Origin: Anaerolineae bacterium
GTDB lineage: Bacteria; Chloroflexota; Anaerolineae; Promineifilales; Promineifilaceae
Assembly (NCBI GenBank): GCA_023382655.1
Contig: JAHDWK010000047.1
Span: forward strand, 1 to 34,758
Length of the DNA: 34,758 nucleotides
Direction of reading: 5' to 3'
A program made the translations under genes and the position numbers. Each line of letters starts with the position of its first letter. Positions within the stretch are counted from its first letter, which is position 1. Shown here piece by piece: positions 16,003 through 24,953 of the stretch. Below the pieces are notes generated by a model. It searched no databases, was not told the origin of the DNA, and saw only the letters and a list, made by a program, of their open reading frames with translations.

Positions 16003-16214
16003 AGTGTGGCTGTGCCGTAAGGAAATACTTCAAATGCCTGGTCACTCGATAAACAGCCTGACTTGACAGCGACAAAGTAATCAAAAGTCGCAGACACAAT
16101 GCCATCTGCACCCACTTTGGCTGTGTTTTGCTTTTTCACTTGCCTGCTTGACGCCAGTTTACCTGCCTCCCCTGCCTTTTTCTGCTCGAAATCCAGGTTT
16201 TTCTCGTTGCCCAC
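15999..16214 (-). CDS. Small ORF downstream of the nuclease gene
   Basis: A 71-aa ORF starting at GTG 5 bp after the nuclease stop, with a GGAGG site inside the end of that gene. It is charged at the N-terminus (NEKNLDFEQKKAGEAGKL) and has no recognised domain. Its end overlaps the PPOX gene by 4 bp. The ribosome site supports translation, but it may be part of the same rearrangement that altered the nuclease C-terminus. Confidence 0.35.
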   Translation of the reverse strand: MGNEKNLDFEQKKAGEAGKLASSRQVKKQNTAKVGADGIVSATFDYFVAVKSGCLSSDQAFEVFPYGTATL

Positions 16215-16219
16215 CTAAC

Positions 16220-16822
16220 TCAGCCTCCGAGATTAACCATCAATTGTCGCTTGACGCTGCCCAACGTCAGGTACAATACCCAGTTTTTAGCACGGAGGAG
16301 TAAGGTTGCCAGCACAGCCACATCCGAGGGGAAGGTGGCTACCTGGGCATAACCCTGCGCCACCAGTTCGGCATTAACAAAGATGCCGTCCGGCAGATAG
16401 ACATAGCGCAGCAAACGGCCGTATCTATCCGTCTCCGACACATCCTTGACCAGGGTCACCGTCTGCCCTTCCACCAACAGGCCGTTGGCTGCGGTGGCTG
16501 CCGCGAAGAAGGGCTGGCCGCGTTCCGGTGTGTCCATGCCGATGTAGCGCAGGCGGTAGCTGGCACCGTTGTTGGCCACCTCAATGGTGTCGCCGTCTAT
16601 GATACGGGTGACGGCGGCGCTATCGCCGACGGCTGCGGGCACGGCCGTGGTCGTGATGCTTTCCACCACCGGCAGCAGCTCCTGGCCTTGCGAGATGGCT
16701 GGCTGGTCGGCCACCAGACGCGAAAAGACCAGGCTCACCACCAACAACACATTGGCACAGGCACACCACAGGATGACAACGGCGGCACCGATGCCCAGGA
16801 GGATTTTGAGGGAACGGCTCAT
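16220..16822 (-). CDS. Membrane-anchored staphylococcal-type nuclease (SNase), altered C-terminus
   Basis: A 200-aa protein with an N-terminal transmembrane anchor (about residues 6-32) and an SNase/thermonuclease domain. Key motifs are present: IDGDTIEV, RYIGMDTPERGQ (Asp, Thr, Glu and Arg of the active site) and SETDRYGRLLRYVYL (the second catalytic Arg). After FVNAELVAQGYAQVATFP the usual final helix region is replaced by unrelated residues (AVLATLLLRAKNWVLY), so the fold's last part is missing or frameshifted. The ATG at 16822 has an AAGGA site 5 bp upstream; the frame opens earlier at 16876. It likely acts outside the membrane on nucleic acid, if still active. Confidence 0.75.
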   Translation of the reverse strand: MSRSLKILLGIGAAVVILWCACANVLLVVSLVFSRLVADQPAISQGQELLPVVESITTTAVPAAVGDSAAVTRIIDGDTIEVANNGASYRLRYIGMDTPERGQPFFAAATAANGLLVEGQTVTLVKDVSETDRYGRLLRYVYLPDGIFVNAELVAQGYAQVATFPSDVAVLATLLLRAKNWVLYLTLGSVKRQLMVNLGG

Positions 16823-17060
16823 CACACTGTCCTTTGCCGGTAGCCGGCGCTTGCATCTTGGCTGGCATTGTGCCACAAAACGGCCGAGGCGGCTGCACGG
16901 CGCCCGCTAGTTTTCGAGTATCCGAGGTGTCCAAAGATGAGCACATGACTTGTCCTTAAGATCAGGCTACACCTGCACACTTGGGCACGAGTGTTTTACA
17001 CTTTTGTCTGGCGGCGAAACAGGCTTTCTACAGTAAACTACGACCAATAGGAGGGAATCT

Positions 17061-17471
17061 ATGTTTTCCGCAGCAGAAATCACCTATCTTGAGAGCCAAC
17101 GCCTGGCGCGGCTGGGCACCGTATCCCGTCAGGGTCAGCCCACCGTTGATGCTGTCGGGTTTGAGTTCGACGGCACTCGCTTTTACATCGGCGGCATCGC
17201 GTTGTCGTCCAGCCGCAAATACAAAAATGTAGCTGCTGGCAACCACAAAGTTTCGCTCATCATCGACGACCTGGAATCCATTCAGCCCTGGAAGCCACGC
17301 CAGATCAAGATACATGGCTGGGCCGAAATTGTGGAACGGGACGGGCGGTTTGGGCACAAGCCATATTTGGCCATCACCCCAACTGTGTCGTGGAGCTTTG
17401 GCATTGAGGCGGATGCAAACTCCCAGCAGGGCGGGTTTACGCCGAAGAAGATCATCTGGACAGAAGGGTAG
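17061..17471 (+). CDS. PPOX-class F420-dependent oxidoreductase-like protein (2)
   Basis: A 136-aa split-barrel protein distinct from the one at 15592. It contains ESQRLARLGTVSRQGQPTVD, VGFEFDGTRFYIGG, SSRKYKNVAAGNHKVSLIID and IKIHGWAEIVE, characteristic of PPOX-class F420-dependent proteins. AGGAGG lies 6 bp upstream of the ATG. The DUF5519 gene follows 28 bp downstream with its own AAGGAG. F420 dependence is inferred from family resemblance. Confidence 0.83.
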   Translation: MFSAAEITYLESQRLARLGTVSRQGQPTVDAVGFEFDGTRFYIGGIALSSSRKYKNVAAGNHKVSLIIDDLESIQPWKPRQIKIHGWAEIVERDGRFGHKPYLAITPTVSWSFGIEADANSQQGGFTPKKIIWTEG

Positions 17472-17499
17472 AAGACGGTTGGTTTAAAGGAGAGCATCT

Positions 17500-17859
17500 A
17501 TGCACGGTGCCAGGGAACAGATCGCAAAAACAATTCTAACCTGGGAGGGCATTACCGCCCATCCCCACCGCTTCGGCGGCACTGAGTTCCGGTTAGGCCA
17601 ACGGGAAATTGGCCACATTCATGGTGATACGCTGGTCGATATTCCGTTTCCCAAAAAGGTGCGAGATGAGATTGTTGCCGCTGGCCGAGCCGAGCCACAT
17701 CATGTCCTGCCGCGGAGTGGCTGGATCAGTTTTCACCTACGACAGCCAGCCGATGTCGAACAGGCAATCAGCCTTTTACGGCAGTCGTTTGAATTGGCGC
17801 TGAAGCAGCGATCTCGCCGGAAAACAAGTCCTGGTACGTCTGCAAAAGAGCCTGCCTAG
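17500..17859 (+). CDS. DUF5519 ('luciferase family') protein
   Basis: A 119-aa protein. FGGTEFRLGQREIGHIHGD, LVDIPFPKKVRDEIV, EPHHVLPRSGWISFHL and a final helix ending in basic residues match DUF5519 proteins, which are annotated as a luciferase family without clear enzymology. AAAGGAG lies 7 bp before the ATG. It is co-directional with the PPOX gene and probably co-transcribed. The function is unknown. Confidence 0.78.
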   Translation: MHGAREQIAKTILTWEGITAHPHRFGGTEFRLGQREIGHIHGDTLVDIPFPKKVRDEIVAAGRAEPHHVLPRSGWISFHLRQPADVEQAISLLRQSFELALKQRSRRKTSPGTSAKEPA

Positions 17860-17882
17860 GCCAGATTGGCCGCTCAACCCGT

Positions 17883-18119
17883 CTACAATTCGACCGGCTC
17901 ATATCCCCGCTTCAACTTGGCAGCCACGATCTTCGCTGCCAGCGCTTCTGCTTCTGCCTCTGTCCCCATGGGCAGAAACTTCAGCCGCTGATACTCGTTC
18001 TCGCGGCTGCCCCAGGCGCAAATGACGGCGATGGAGTGCAGCAAGGTTGGCTGCACCATCACCAGGTACCAGCGGTTGGCGTAGGCCTCGGGATCGAAGC
18101 GTTTGAGCAGGGCCAGCAT
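17883..18119 (-). CDS. Small WGR-domain-like protein
   Basis: A 78-aa protein that appears to be one WGR domain: an N-terminal strand pair (RFDPEAYANRWYLVMVQPT), the signature position as AWGSRENEYQ (Ser in place of the usual Arg), then TEAEAEALAAKIVAAKLKRGY. WGR domains bind nucleic acid or accompany PARP and AAA proteins; stand-alone forms are common in bacteria. It converges on the DUF5519 gene (23 bp) and is divergent from yjbQ. No strong ribosome site is visible. Confidence 0.62.
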   Translation of the reverse strand: MLALLKRFDPEAYANRWYLVMVQPTLLHSIAVICAWGSRENEYQRLKFLPMGTEAEAEALAAKIVAAKLKRGYEPVEL

Positions 18120-18245
18120 GAGGATAATATACAGCCGTGGCGGGGCAACGGCCGTTTTCTCACCCCACGAAACTGTGCTATTCTATTTCCTGTTGCGCTT
18201 CACGATTGAACCGGAGTGAAGCCATGGAGAAATGCAAGAGGGAAG

Positions 18246-18668
18246 ATGCCTGTAAAAAACCAGACCATTTCATTACAAACCCGTGGGGATGCCGATGTAT
18301 TGGACATCACAACTCAGGTTGCCGCTGCCGTGCAAGAGAGCCGGTTACGTGACGGCATCGTGACCATCTTTTGCCCTTCCGCTACCAGCGCCTTGACCAC
18401 ACTCGAGTACGAATCGGGCTGTATCAGCGATTTACACCGCCTGTTCGATGAGATTGTTGCCCCTGACCGGCAGTATGCACACAATGCTCGTTGGGGCGAT
18501 GGCAACGGGCACAGCCACGTGCGGGCAGCGCTGTTAGGTCCTTCGTTGACCGTGCCTTTCAGCCACGGCCGTCTCACCCTGGGCACCTGGCAACAAATCA
18601 TCTACGTCGACTTTGACAACCGGCCGCGGCAGCGGGAATTGATTGTGCAAATCATGGGAGAGCCTTGA
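18246..18668 (+). CDS. yjbQ: YjbQ/UPF0047 family protein
   Basis: A 140-aa protein of the YjbQ/UPF0047 family. VLDITTQVAAAVQESRLRDG, VTIFCPSATSALTTLEYE, RWGDGNGHSHVRAALLGPS and GTWQQIIYVDFDNRPR are diagnostic; the conserved His and Glu cluster is intact. E. coli YjbQ can replace ThiE weakly (secondary thiamine-phosphate synthase), but the family's main role is unclear. The ATG at 18246 has an AGAGGG site and matches the family start; the frame opens earlier at a GTG at 18216. Confidence 0.85.
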   Translation: MPVKNQTISLQTRGDADVLDITTQVAAAVQESRLRDGIVTIFCPSATSALTTLEYESGCISDLHRLFDEIVAPDRQYAHNARWGDGNGHSHVRAALLGPSLTVPFSHGRLTLGTWQQIIYVDFDNRPRQRELIVQIMGEP

Positions 18669-18825
18669 GCGTTTGTTCATGTTTACACGCTTTGGGCTGG
18701 CGCCGCCACACTTCCTGGCCTACTGCGTGCCAGTTGGGGAACAAAACAGGGGGTTACACCGTCATATTTGTTATGGATAGACGTTAGATGCTTGCTGAGA
18801 GATATTTCAAACAAGGAGTGACACC

Positions 18826-20655
18826 ATGTCCCCCTTCATCCCCTTATGCTTTATCCTTATCCTATTGAGTGCTTGTACAGTGACGGAAATGGATGCAGCC
18901 ACTGTGCCCGCCACACGGCCGTTGGCTGCCCAGACAACGGCCCCAGAGTCGGCGTTTGCCGCTTGCGCCGGCGTGACACAAATTCCACAAATCGAATGTG
19001 AAGCACTGGTGGCAATTTATACACAAATGGGTGGCGAGCAGTGGTATAGGCATAGTGGCTGGTTGCAAACGTCAACCCCCTGCGCCTGGGATGGCGTCTT
19101 ATGTGTCGAGCTGCATGTAAGGGAACTCTCTTTGGAAAGAAATAGATTGGTGGGCGATATGCCGCTGGAAATTGGCAATCTGACCGACCTGAAAAATCTC
19201 AATTTAAGTTACAATCACTTAAGCTCCCTGCCGCCGGAAATCGGCAACCTGCTCAACTTGACGTATCTTGGCTTATCACGCAACAACCTGAGCAGCCTGC
19301 CACCTGAAATCAGTAACCTGTCGAACCTGACTGAACTCGCCTTCGGGGACAACAACCTGAGCAGCCTGCCGCCGGAAATCGGCAACTTAGTCCACCTGGA
19401 GTGGCTGGAACTAGAAGATAATAACTTCAGCAACTTACCACCAGAAATCTGGAATATGCCCAATCTGACATACCTTAGTTTGTCGGACAACAACTTGAGC
19501 AGCCTGCCACCGGAAATTGGCAATCTAACTGACCTGATAAGACTCGATTTAGGGGACAACGACTTGAGCAGCCTGCCGCCGGAAATTGGCAATCTGACCG
19601 ACCTGAAAAATCTCAATTTAAGTCACAATCACTTAAGCTCTCTGCCACCGGAAATTGGCAATCTAACTGACTTGATAAGACTCGATTTAGGGGGCAACTA
19701 CTTGAGCAGCCTGCCGCCGGAAATCGGCAACTTAGTCCACCTGGAGTGGCTGGAACTAGAAGATAATAACTTCAGCAGTCTATCTCCAGAAATCGGCAAC
19801 TTAGTCCACCTGACCCTACTCTTATTAAAAGGCAACAACTTGAGGAGTCTCCCCCCGGAAATCGGCAATCTAACGAACCTGACAAGAGTCGCTTTAGAAG
19901 GCAACAACTTGAGGAGTCTCCCCCCGCAATTATGTGCTGTAACTATAGAGGACATCAACTTGTATCCCTCATGCTTACCAGCACTGAGAGCAACCCTTTC
20001 ACCTGAATCGGCGTCTGCCTTTTGCGCTGATATGACGCAAATCCCGCCAATGGAATGTGAGATGGTAGTAACAGCCTATGAACAAAATGAAACAAAGTTG
20101 CTTTTAGATTTTTTTACGAAGTGGGAAAGCGCCATTTCGCCAATCAACGAAGATGAACTCGAAGAACAGAGCGATATCGTGAGAGCCACTTATGAAGTCT
20201 ACCATGCGTTTTATACGCCCCATAATCCCGGCATTCAATCTGTGGTCTTACAAAACAGTATCAGAGCGGAAATCGCCCGGGGTGGCAGGCAAATGTATGA
20301 GATAACCATTCCAGATTTTCGCCCTCGGATAACACGTATGAACTTAGGGATCCTTTACCTGAGACCAGATTATGAGAAATTCCTCCTGCGGTTTATAGAG
20401 TCTGAATTCGACCGTGAGAATGAAATGGGAAGAGTAATGTTTTTAGAGCGCGGTTCTACGATCCGTATTCATCGCGGTCATTGGGGCGGATGGCATCTTC
20501 TGACACATCCTGCTGTGTCGTCAATCGAGTTTAATCCGGAGCTGACAGAAGCGACTGTGCATTTTCAGATCATAGATCGGGGAGGAGAAGCGAGATTTGT
20601 TAAAGTTGATGGACAGTGGGAAATGATAGACTCCGTTATGACGTGGATAGAATAA
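18826..20655 (+). CDS. Leucine-rich-repeat surface lipoprotein
   Basis: A 609-aa lipoprotein: signal peptide with lipobox LLSAC (Cys17), a cysteine-bearing cap (ECEALVAIYTQMGGEQW ... PCAWDGVLC), about 12 LRRs of 23 residues built on LPPEIGNL, then an unrecognised mixed C-terminal domain (about 390-609). The cap's motif TQIPxxECExxVxxYxQ recurs after the LRRs (about residue 405). DNA encoding pairs of LRRs is nearly identical (19159 onward against 19575 onward; 19381 onward against 19729 onward), indicating recent block duplication. AAGGAG precedes the ATG. LRRs usually bind proteins; the partner is unknown. Confidence 0.85.
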   Translation: MSPFIPLCFILILLSACTVTEMDAATVPATRPLAAQTTAPESAFAACAGVTQIPQIECEALVAIYTQMGGEQWYRHSGWLQTSTPCAWDGVLCVELHVRELSLERNRLVGDMPLEIGNLTDLKNLNLSYNHLSSLPPEIGNLLNLTYLGLSRNNLSSLPPEISNLSNLTELAFGDNNLSSLPPEIGNLVHLEWLELEDNNFSNLPPEIWNMPNLTYLSLSDNNLSSLPPEIGNLTDLIRLDLGDNDLSSLPPEIGNLTDLKNLNLSHNHLSSLPPEIGNLTDLIRLDLGGNYLSSLPPEIGNLVHLEWLELEDNNFSSLSPEIGNLVHLTLLLLKGNNLRSLPPEIGNLTNLTRVALEGNNLRSLPPQLCAVTIEDINLYPSCLPALRATLSPESASAFCADMTQIPPMECEMVVTAYEQNETKLLLDFFTKWESAISPINEDELEEQSDIVRATYEVYHAFYTPHNPGIQSVVLQNSIRAEIARGGRQMYEITIPDFRPRITRMNLGILYLRPDYEKFLLRFIESEFDRENEMGRVMFLERGSTIRIHRGHWGGWHLLTHPAVSSIEFNPELTEATVHFQIIDRGGEARFVKVDGQWEMIDSVMTWIE

Positions 20656-20841
20656 GCTACCTTTATCCGCAACCAGGTGATGCGCTGCAAAACACCACCC
20701 CCCTACCAAACGGCCGTGGCCAGCACCAGTGTTTGCCTCCAGCCAAGGTTGGATGATCCTTTTGGCAATTTAGAACACACGTGCTACAATTTCGTTGTTG
20801 AAACCCTCCCTCTCCCAACACCCTCTTTCCCCAGAGTCAAG

Positions 20842-20866
20842 CCCCGGCAACGGGGTTTTTCTCTTT
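20842..20866 (+). terminator. Rho-independent terminator
   Basis: CCCCG, a GCAA loop and CGGGG, followed by TTTTTCTCTTT on the plus strand. It is about 190 bp after the LRR gene stop and may end its transcript. Confidence 0.65.
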
Positions 20867-21633
20867 AGGGCTGTTGGCCCACGGCCGTCTCACCCTGCAC
20901 CTAATCCGGAAAAAGCTCCACCACCGTTGTGCTGGCAACCTTGTTCATCCGTCCGAGATTTCGACGATGATCTTAGCCTTTTTCTGACCCCAATCAGGTA
21001 ATTTCCAGCCATTATTCCCACTTATTGGTGTCGATAAAAATGAGGTTTAGATGCCAAAAACTGCCGTCCAAGCCTTAATTTTTGCTACGCCCGATTTTGA
21101 AGTCATCCAGTGTAGCTATGATTACGAAGGTGCGATTGGTGCGCAGTGACCACGGTATTGTAATAGCAGACCTCGTCATTAGTGGACAAGGATAGTAGCT
21201 TCCTGATGAGTTGGATCGCACTGGTAGGCCTCGACGAAGTCTCCCCAATTGTGTATGGTTGAACCCAAGGATGAATAACAACTCCAATAGTCAATTTTGG
21301 ATGTGATTTATAGGTAGAGGCAGCATTGGGTGGACACAAGTTTGAACCGTTTGAAACGGTTGAAGACAGGTATCAAAAAATCCTTTCTCCTTGCAGGGCA
21401 ACAAGTTAAATCGATGGGCAGAGCCTTTGATGCCACTTCTGAATGAAATATGCCCCGGCAAAGTAAAAAGGCAAATGGTTAATAATCCTTAAACGACACT
21501 CAAATACCGGAGCATGAATATTCACTTTGTAGCCGGTATGGCTATCCAGTTTCCTTGTGACCGGTTTTGCAGAGTCGGGGAAAATCACCGCAAAAATGGG
21601 CGGCTGTATGTATTACAAAAAATGGCCAACAAG
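20867..21633. other. Mostly gene-free spacer
   Basis: No intact gene is recognised. ACGGCCGT occurs at about 20881. A 32-codon frame at 21051 has a fair ribosome site (listed separately). The region up to the GHKL gene is AT-richer than the flanks. The GHKL frame is open from 21514, but the codons before 21622 do not resemble the family. Confidence 0.5.
21051..21149 (+). pseudogene. Short ORF, possible degraded TssD/Hcp-like start
   Basis: A 32-codon ORF (MPKTAVQALIFATPDFEVIQ...) with GAGG 6 bp upstream. The segment FEVIQCSYD followed, after about 100 bp and in another frame, by LDRTGRPRR resembles the beginning of TssD/Hcp-type tube proteins. The match is short and made by eye, so this is only a suggestion of a decayed gene. 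Confidence 0.2.
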
Positions 21634-24600
21634 ATGAGTGATAATGATTTTGTCTACAAGTCCCAGGATGTAAATTACCTCGGCTTTCTGGAAGCGCAGC
21701 TGCGGGATATGGCCGGCGTGGATACGCTGGCCTATGAGCTCATTCAAAATGCCGACGATGTCCAGAATGAAGACGGCCGTTTCCCGGTCACTACCCTCTC
21801 ATTTGATGTCACTGACGAAGCCCTGATTGTGCGCAACAACGGCCGTTTCCGACCGGTGGATTTTGCGCGGCTGCAAAACATTGCTGGCGGTGGCAAGCGA
21901 GAAGAAGCCGGCGTCACCGGTGCTTTCGGCCTGGGCTTTCTGGCCGTATACCAGATTACGGATGCTCCGGAAATCTTCTCCAGCGGCCGTCACTGGATAA
22001 TCCATCCCGACGCACCGTCAGACCAGCGCATTGCCGAGCGGGCAGCCGAAACCAGCGGCACCACTTTTCGCCTGCCGTGGGCCTTCGACTCCGCCTCCGG
22101 CGTGCGCCGCACCCTGCGCCTTGAAGCAGTAAGGCCCGAGCAGCTGGACGCCTTTGCCCAACAGATGGGTGAAGCGATTGCTCAGGCAGCCATCTTTCTG
22201 CAGCGGCTGGAGCAGCTGGAAGTCAGGCGGAACGGCGTTGTTGTAAGTCGCATAGAACGTCGCTTTGACGGCGACCGGCTGCTGCTGACAGATGAAAATA
22301 ATGGGCACTTCACCGAATGGTTGCTGCTCAACAGTGATTTTGCCGCTGCAGCTCAGCGGCTGCGTCAGCAGTACCCGTGGCAAATTGAAGAACGGCGACA
22401 CAGCACAGTACAGATAGCCATCCCTACCACAAGCACGCTGCAGGCGGGTCGCCTCTACGCCGTGCTGCCTACCGCGGACGCCATGCCGCTGGCCCTTTAT
22501 CTCAACGCCGACTTTTTCCCCACAACCGACCGCAAGCGCGTTCACTTTGATAGCGGTTACCAGGCGGAGTGGAACCAGGCCGCTGTGACGGCGGCGGCAG
22601 TTCTCCTGGCAGACAAGTTTCCTGAGCTGCCGCAACTGTTGCCACCAACCGGATTGTGGCACCTTCTACAAAGTACCGTCGGGGCGGCACACCAGACACA
22701 GCGTAAGGAACTGCCTGAGGTCTTTACTGCTTTCTGGCAGGAACTGCTGCCACGTCTGCGAAAAACGCCTGTTTTTTATACCGCTGCGGGGAAGTGGTTA
22801 CCGCCAGCAGACGGCCGTTTGCTGCCAACAGCAGCGGCCGTTTCCCCAAAAGCCACCATTCCTTTGCTGAACGCCTTGCAAATACCCGTGCTGCATCCCG
22901 ACCTGGCCGACTATGCTACCTTGCTGCGCCAGATTGGCACGCCAACCATCACCGTCAGCGATGTTGCTGATGGACTGCGCCGTGTTGGGCTGACGCGGGC
23001 TACTGCGCTGCATGAAGCGCCGTTATTTTTGCGCGAGTTGGATGGCTGGCAACCACTGTGGACGCTGCTCGATGTACTGCTACGCGGTTTGTCGCCGACG
23101 GAGCGAGAGAACACCCTGGCTGCATTGAATCCCTGTGCGATCGTGCTCACGGACCGGATGGTCTTACGGCCGTTGACTCAGGTCTATCGCGGCCAGCCAG
23201 AAGCCCAGGCGCTTTTTCCCGACGTTGCCTGGCTGCATCCGGCGCTGCCGGCCGACAGTTTTCCCGGCCGGTATGTACCCACCTTTGGCGTGCGCCAGGC
23301 AGTGGAGCGCTTTGGAGAGATGCCCATTGACCTGTTGGAGGAAGCGTGGCGGTTGGGTCGTCTTGATGTACCCCGTCTCTTTCGCTGGTTTGAAACGCAG
23401 CAGATTGAGATTTTTGCCGACGACCCGGCACTGGCCGGGGCCATCCGCCGCCTGCCGCTTTGCCCGGTGGATGGGGAGTTACGGCCGTTGGCCGACCTTT
23501 TCCTGCCCGGTGGTTTTGAGGATCCGCTCCAATTCGCCGGACTTGTGGATGTACACGCCATCGGCGGACGGCATCAGTTTTTGCAAGACCTGGGTATCCA
23601 GGAACTGGATTTTGACACCTATCTCCACACACACCTGCCGCGCGTGTTGACGCAGCAGCCAGATTTACCCGCTGACGGCCGTCACCGCCTGCTGCATTTA
23701 CTGGCTAAACGCTTGGGCGAATTTCGGGATGATGAGACACTGCAAGCACAGCTCTGCCACCTGCCCCTGATTCCCTGTCTGGATGGCTCTTTTCGTCCGG
23801 CGGAGTCAGTATATTTTTCACGACAGGTGATGGACCGGCTGGGGCTGCGTGTCCTTGTTGCCGAACCGGTAGAGAGCACAGCGCAGCAGGCACTTTACGA
23901 GTGGCTGGGCGTTCGCACGGCTCCTGCCGCGGCCGACCTGGTGCAGGCGCTGTTGGCTGCCAGTCAGGAATGGAACCCAGCGCCGCTGGATGAATCAACC
24001 CACACTACTATACTTAACTGTTGGCAGGAGTTGGCGGAGAGTATGGAATCTGGAGAAATAAAGGCCGAAACATTGGCCGAACTGCACAACCAGCCGGTGA
24101 TTCCCAACGGCCGTCACGTGCTCACCACTCCCGACGAGATGTTGGTAGCTGACCGGCCAGACCTGGCGGAGCAGTTTGCCGAATGGACACCTTTCTTCCT
24201 GCCGGCGGATGTTTCGTGGCTGCCAGCGGCGATGGCTGCCGGGGTACAGCCGTTGTCGCAGGCGGTGACGGTGGCTGTTTTGGGTGAAGATAAAGCAGTG
24301 GCAGATACGGCCGTACAGGAACGCATCATGACTCGCTATCCGTTGCTGGAACGACTACTGCATGCCGAAACGGTTGCTGGCCACACCGTGCAGGCAGATG
24401 TGCTGGAAAACTTGAAGGTGATGACGCTGCCTCAACTCCGCATTCAAGTCCAGCTGCGCCTTGGCATTCAGGTAGAAGCGGCCGAAGCGGTGTCCGTATC
24501 GGCAAAATGGATACACAGTGTGCTTTATCTGGATAATGAGAAGCAACCGATACCGTGGACTGCCGTTGCTCGGGAGCTGGCCCAGGCAGTTGCCCCAAGG

Positions 24601-24699
24601 CGGAATGTGAGTGGGTTGGCGCTGGGGATAAAAGAGGTGCTGGCGGCGGAAAGCATTGATGATGCCACGGCCGTATTGGATGAGCTGGGCTATCCGTAG
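21634..24699 (+). CDS. Sacsin-like GHKL/HATPase protein
   Basis: A protein of about 1021 aa with a sacsin-type N-terminal ATP-binding domain of the GHKL (Hsp90-like) superfamily. The N-box ELIQNADDVQ and the glycine motif GAFGLGFLAVYQITD are intact, followed by RLYAVLPTADAMPLALYLNA and NADFFPTTDRKR. The remaining 750 residues are helical and unrecognised, with several WL/PL-rich repeats. Such large sacsin-like ATPases occur in bacterial defence and conflict loci. The start is uncertain: ATG 21634 fits the family, 21622 and 21514 are alternatives, and none has a strong ribosome site. A terminator follows 8 bp after the stop. ACGGCCGT is dense here, so the gene is well adapted to this genome. 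Confidence 0.8.
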   Translation: MSDNDFVYKSQDVNYLGFLEAQLRDMAGVDTLAYELIQNADDVQNEDGRFPVTTLSFDVTDEALIVRNNGRFRPVDFARLQNIAGGGKREEAGVTGAFGLGFLAVYQITDAPEIFSSGRHWIIHPDAPSDQRIAERAAETSGTTFRLPWAFDSASGVRRTLRLEAVRPEQLDAFAQQMGEAIAQAAIFLQRLEQLEVRRNGVVVSRIERRFDGDRLLLTDENNGHFTEWLLLNSDFAAAAQRLRQQYPWQIEERRHSTVQIAIPTTSTLQAGRLYAVLPTADAMPLALYLNADFFPTTDRKRVHFDSGYQAEWNQAAVTAAAVLLADKFPELPQLLPPTGLWHLLQSTVGAAHQTQRKELPEVFTAFWQELLPRLRKTPVFYTAAGKWLPPADGRLLPTAAAVSPKATIPLLNALQIPVLHPDLADYATLLRQIGTPTITVSDVADGLRRVGLTRATALHEAPLFLRELDGWQPLWTLLDVLLRGLSPTERENTLAALNPCAIVLTDRMVLRPLTQVYRGQPEAQALFPDVAWLHPALPADSFPGRYVPTFGVRQAVERFGEMPIDLLEEAWRLGRLDVPRLFRWFETQQIEIFADDPALAGAIRRLPLCPVDGELRPLADLFLPGGFEDPLQFAGLVDVHAIGGRHQFLQDLGIQELDFDTYLHTHLPRVLTQQPDLPADGRHRLLHLLAKRLGEFRDDETLQAQLCHLPLIPCLDGSFRPAESVYFSRQVMDRLGLRVLVAEPVESTAQQALYEWLGVRTAPAAADLVQALLAASQEWNPAPLDESTHTTILNCWQELAESMESGEIKAETLAELHNQPVIPNGRHVLTTPDEMLVADRPDLAEQFAEWTPFFLPADVSWLPAAMAAGVQPLSQAVTVAVLGEDKAVADTAVQERIMTRYPLLERLLHAETVAGHTVQADVLENLKVMTLPQLRIQVQLRLGIQVEAAEAVSVSAKWIHSVLYLDNEKQPIPWTAVARELAQAVAPRRNVSGLALGIKEVLAAESIDDATAVLDELGYP

Positions 24700-24706
24700 A
24701 ACTAAC

Positions 24707-24748
24707 CATACACGAGCGGCTAAATGCTAATCGTGTATGATTGTTTTA
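24707..24748 (+). terminator. Terminator of the GHKL gene
   Basis: A perfect 9-bp stem (CATACACGA at 24707-24715, complement at 24731-24739) with a 15-nt loop, then ATTGTTTTAG. It sits directly after the GHKL stop and separates that gene from the methyltransferase fragment. Confidence 0.55.
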
Positions 24749-24749
24749 G

Positions 24750-24953
24750 TCCTCTGGTTTCCGACTCACAGCCATCACCAGCCGCACCGGCTTTTTCCTG
24801 ACCAGCTTCCAGCAGTGGCGCGAGGAGATTTTGCTGCAAGAGGCGCAGTTGATCACGATGGCCGACTTGGGGTATGGTGTATTGGACACGACAATGGTGG
24901 AAACGGCCGCATACGTGCTGCGGAAAGGAGAATTTAACCATGAAGCTCAGTGA
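24750..24953 (+). pseudogene. Internal fragment of a PglX/Eco57I-like DNA methyltransferase
   Basis: Sixty-seven codons open between TAG and TGA read LTAITSRTGFFLTSFQQWRE, then ADLGYGVLDT and VETAAYVLRKGE. This matches, from memory, the mid-region of PglX-type (BREX) and type IIG adenine methyltransferases, just after the catalytic NPPY motif. No start codon or catalytic motif is present, and nothing downstream continues the gene. Its tail overlaps the first EAD gene start. The same ETAAYxLxKG tail recurs before the next two EAD genes, so the fragment is tied to the array. Confidence 0.55.

Noticed and set aside
14526..16960. A 14-bp direct repeat (GACTTGTCCTTAAG) at 14526-14539 and 16947-16960.
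   Set aside because: In 35 kb a few chance 14-mer pairs are expected, and there is no other sign of a mobile unit between them.
19215..19958. Antisense repetitive frames within the LRR gene.
   Set aside because: They mirror the LRR repeats; the plus-strand frame has a signal peptide and a proper LRR pattern.
19150..19960. Regular repeats that might suggest a CRISPR array.
   Set aside because: They are coding 69-bp LRR units with no unique spacers or repeats of constant sequence; no cas genes are present.
22018..22662. Long antisense frames inside the GHKL gene, up to about 214 codons.
   Set aside because: They are shadows of a GC-rich gene with good family motifs on the other strand.
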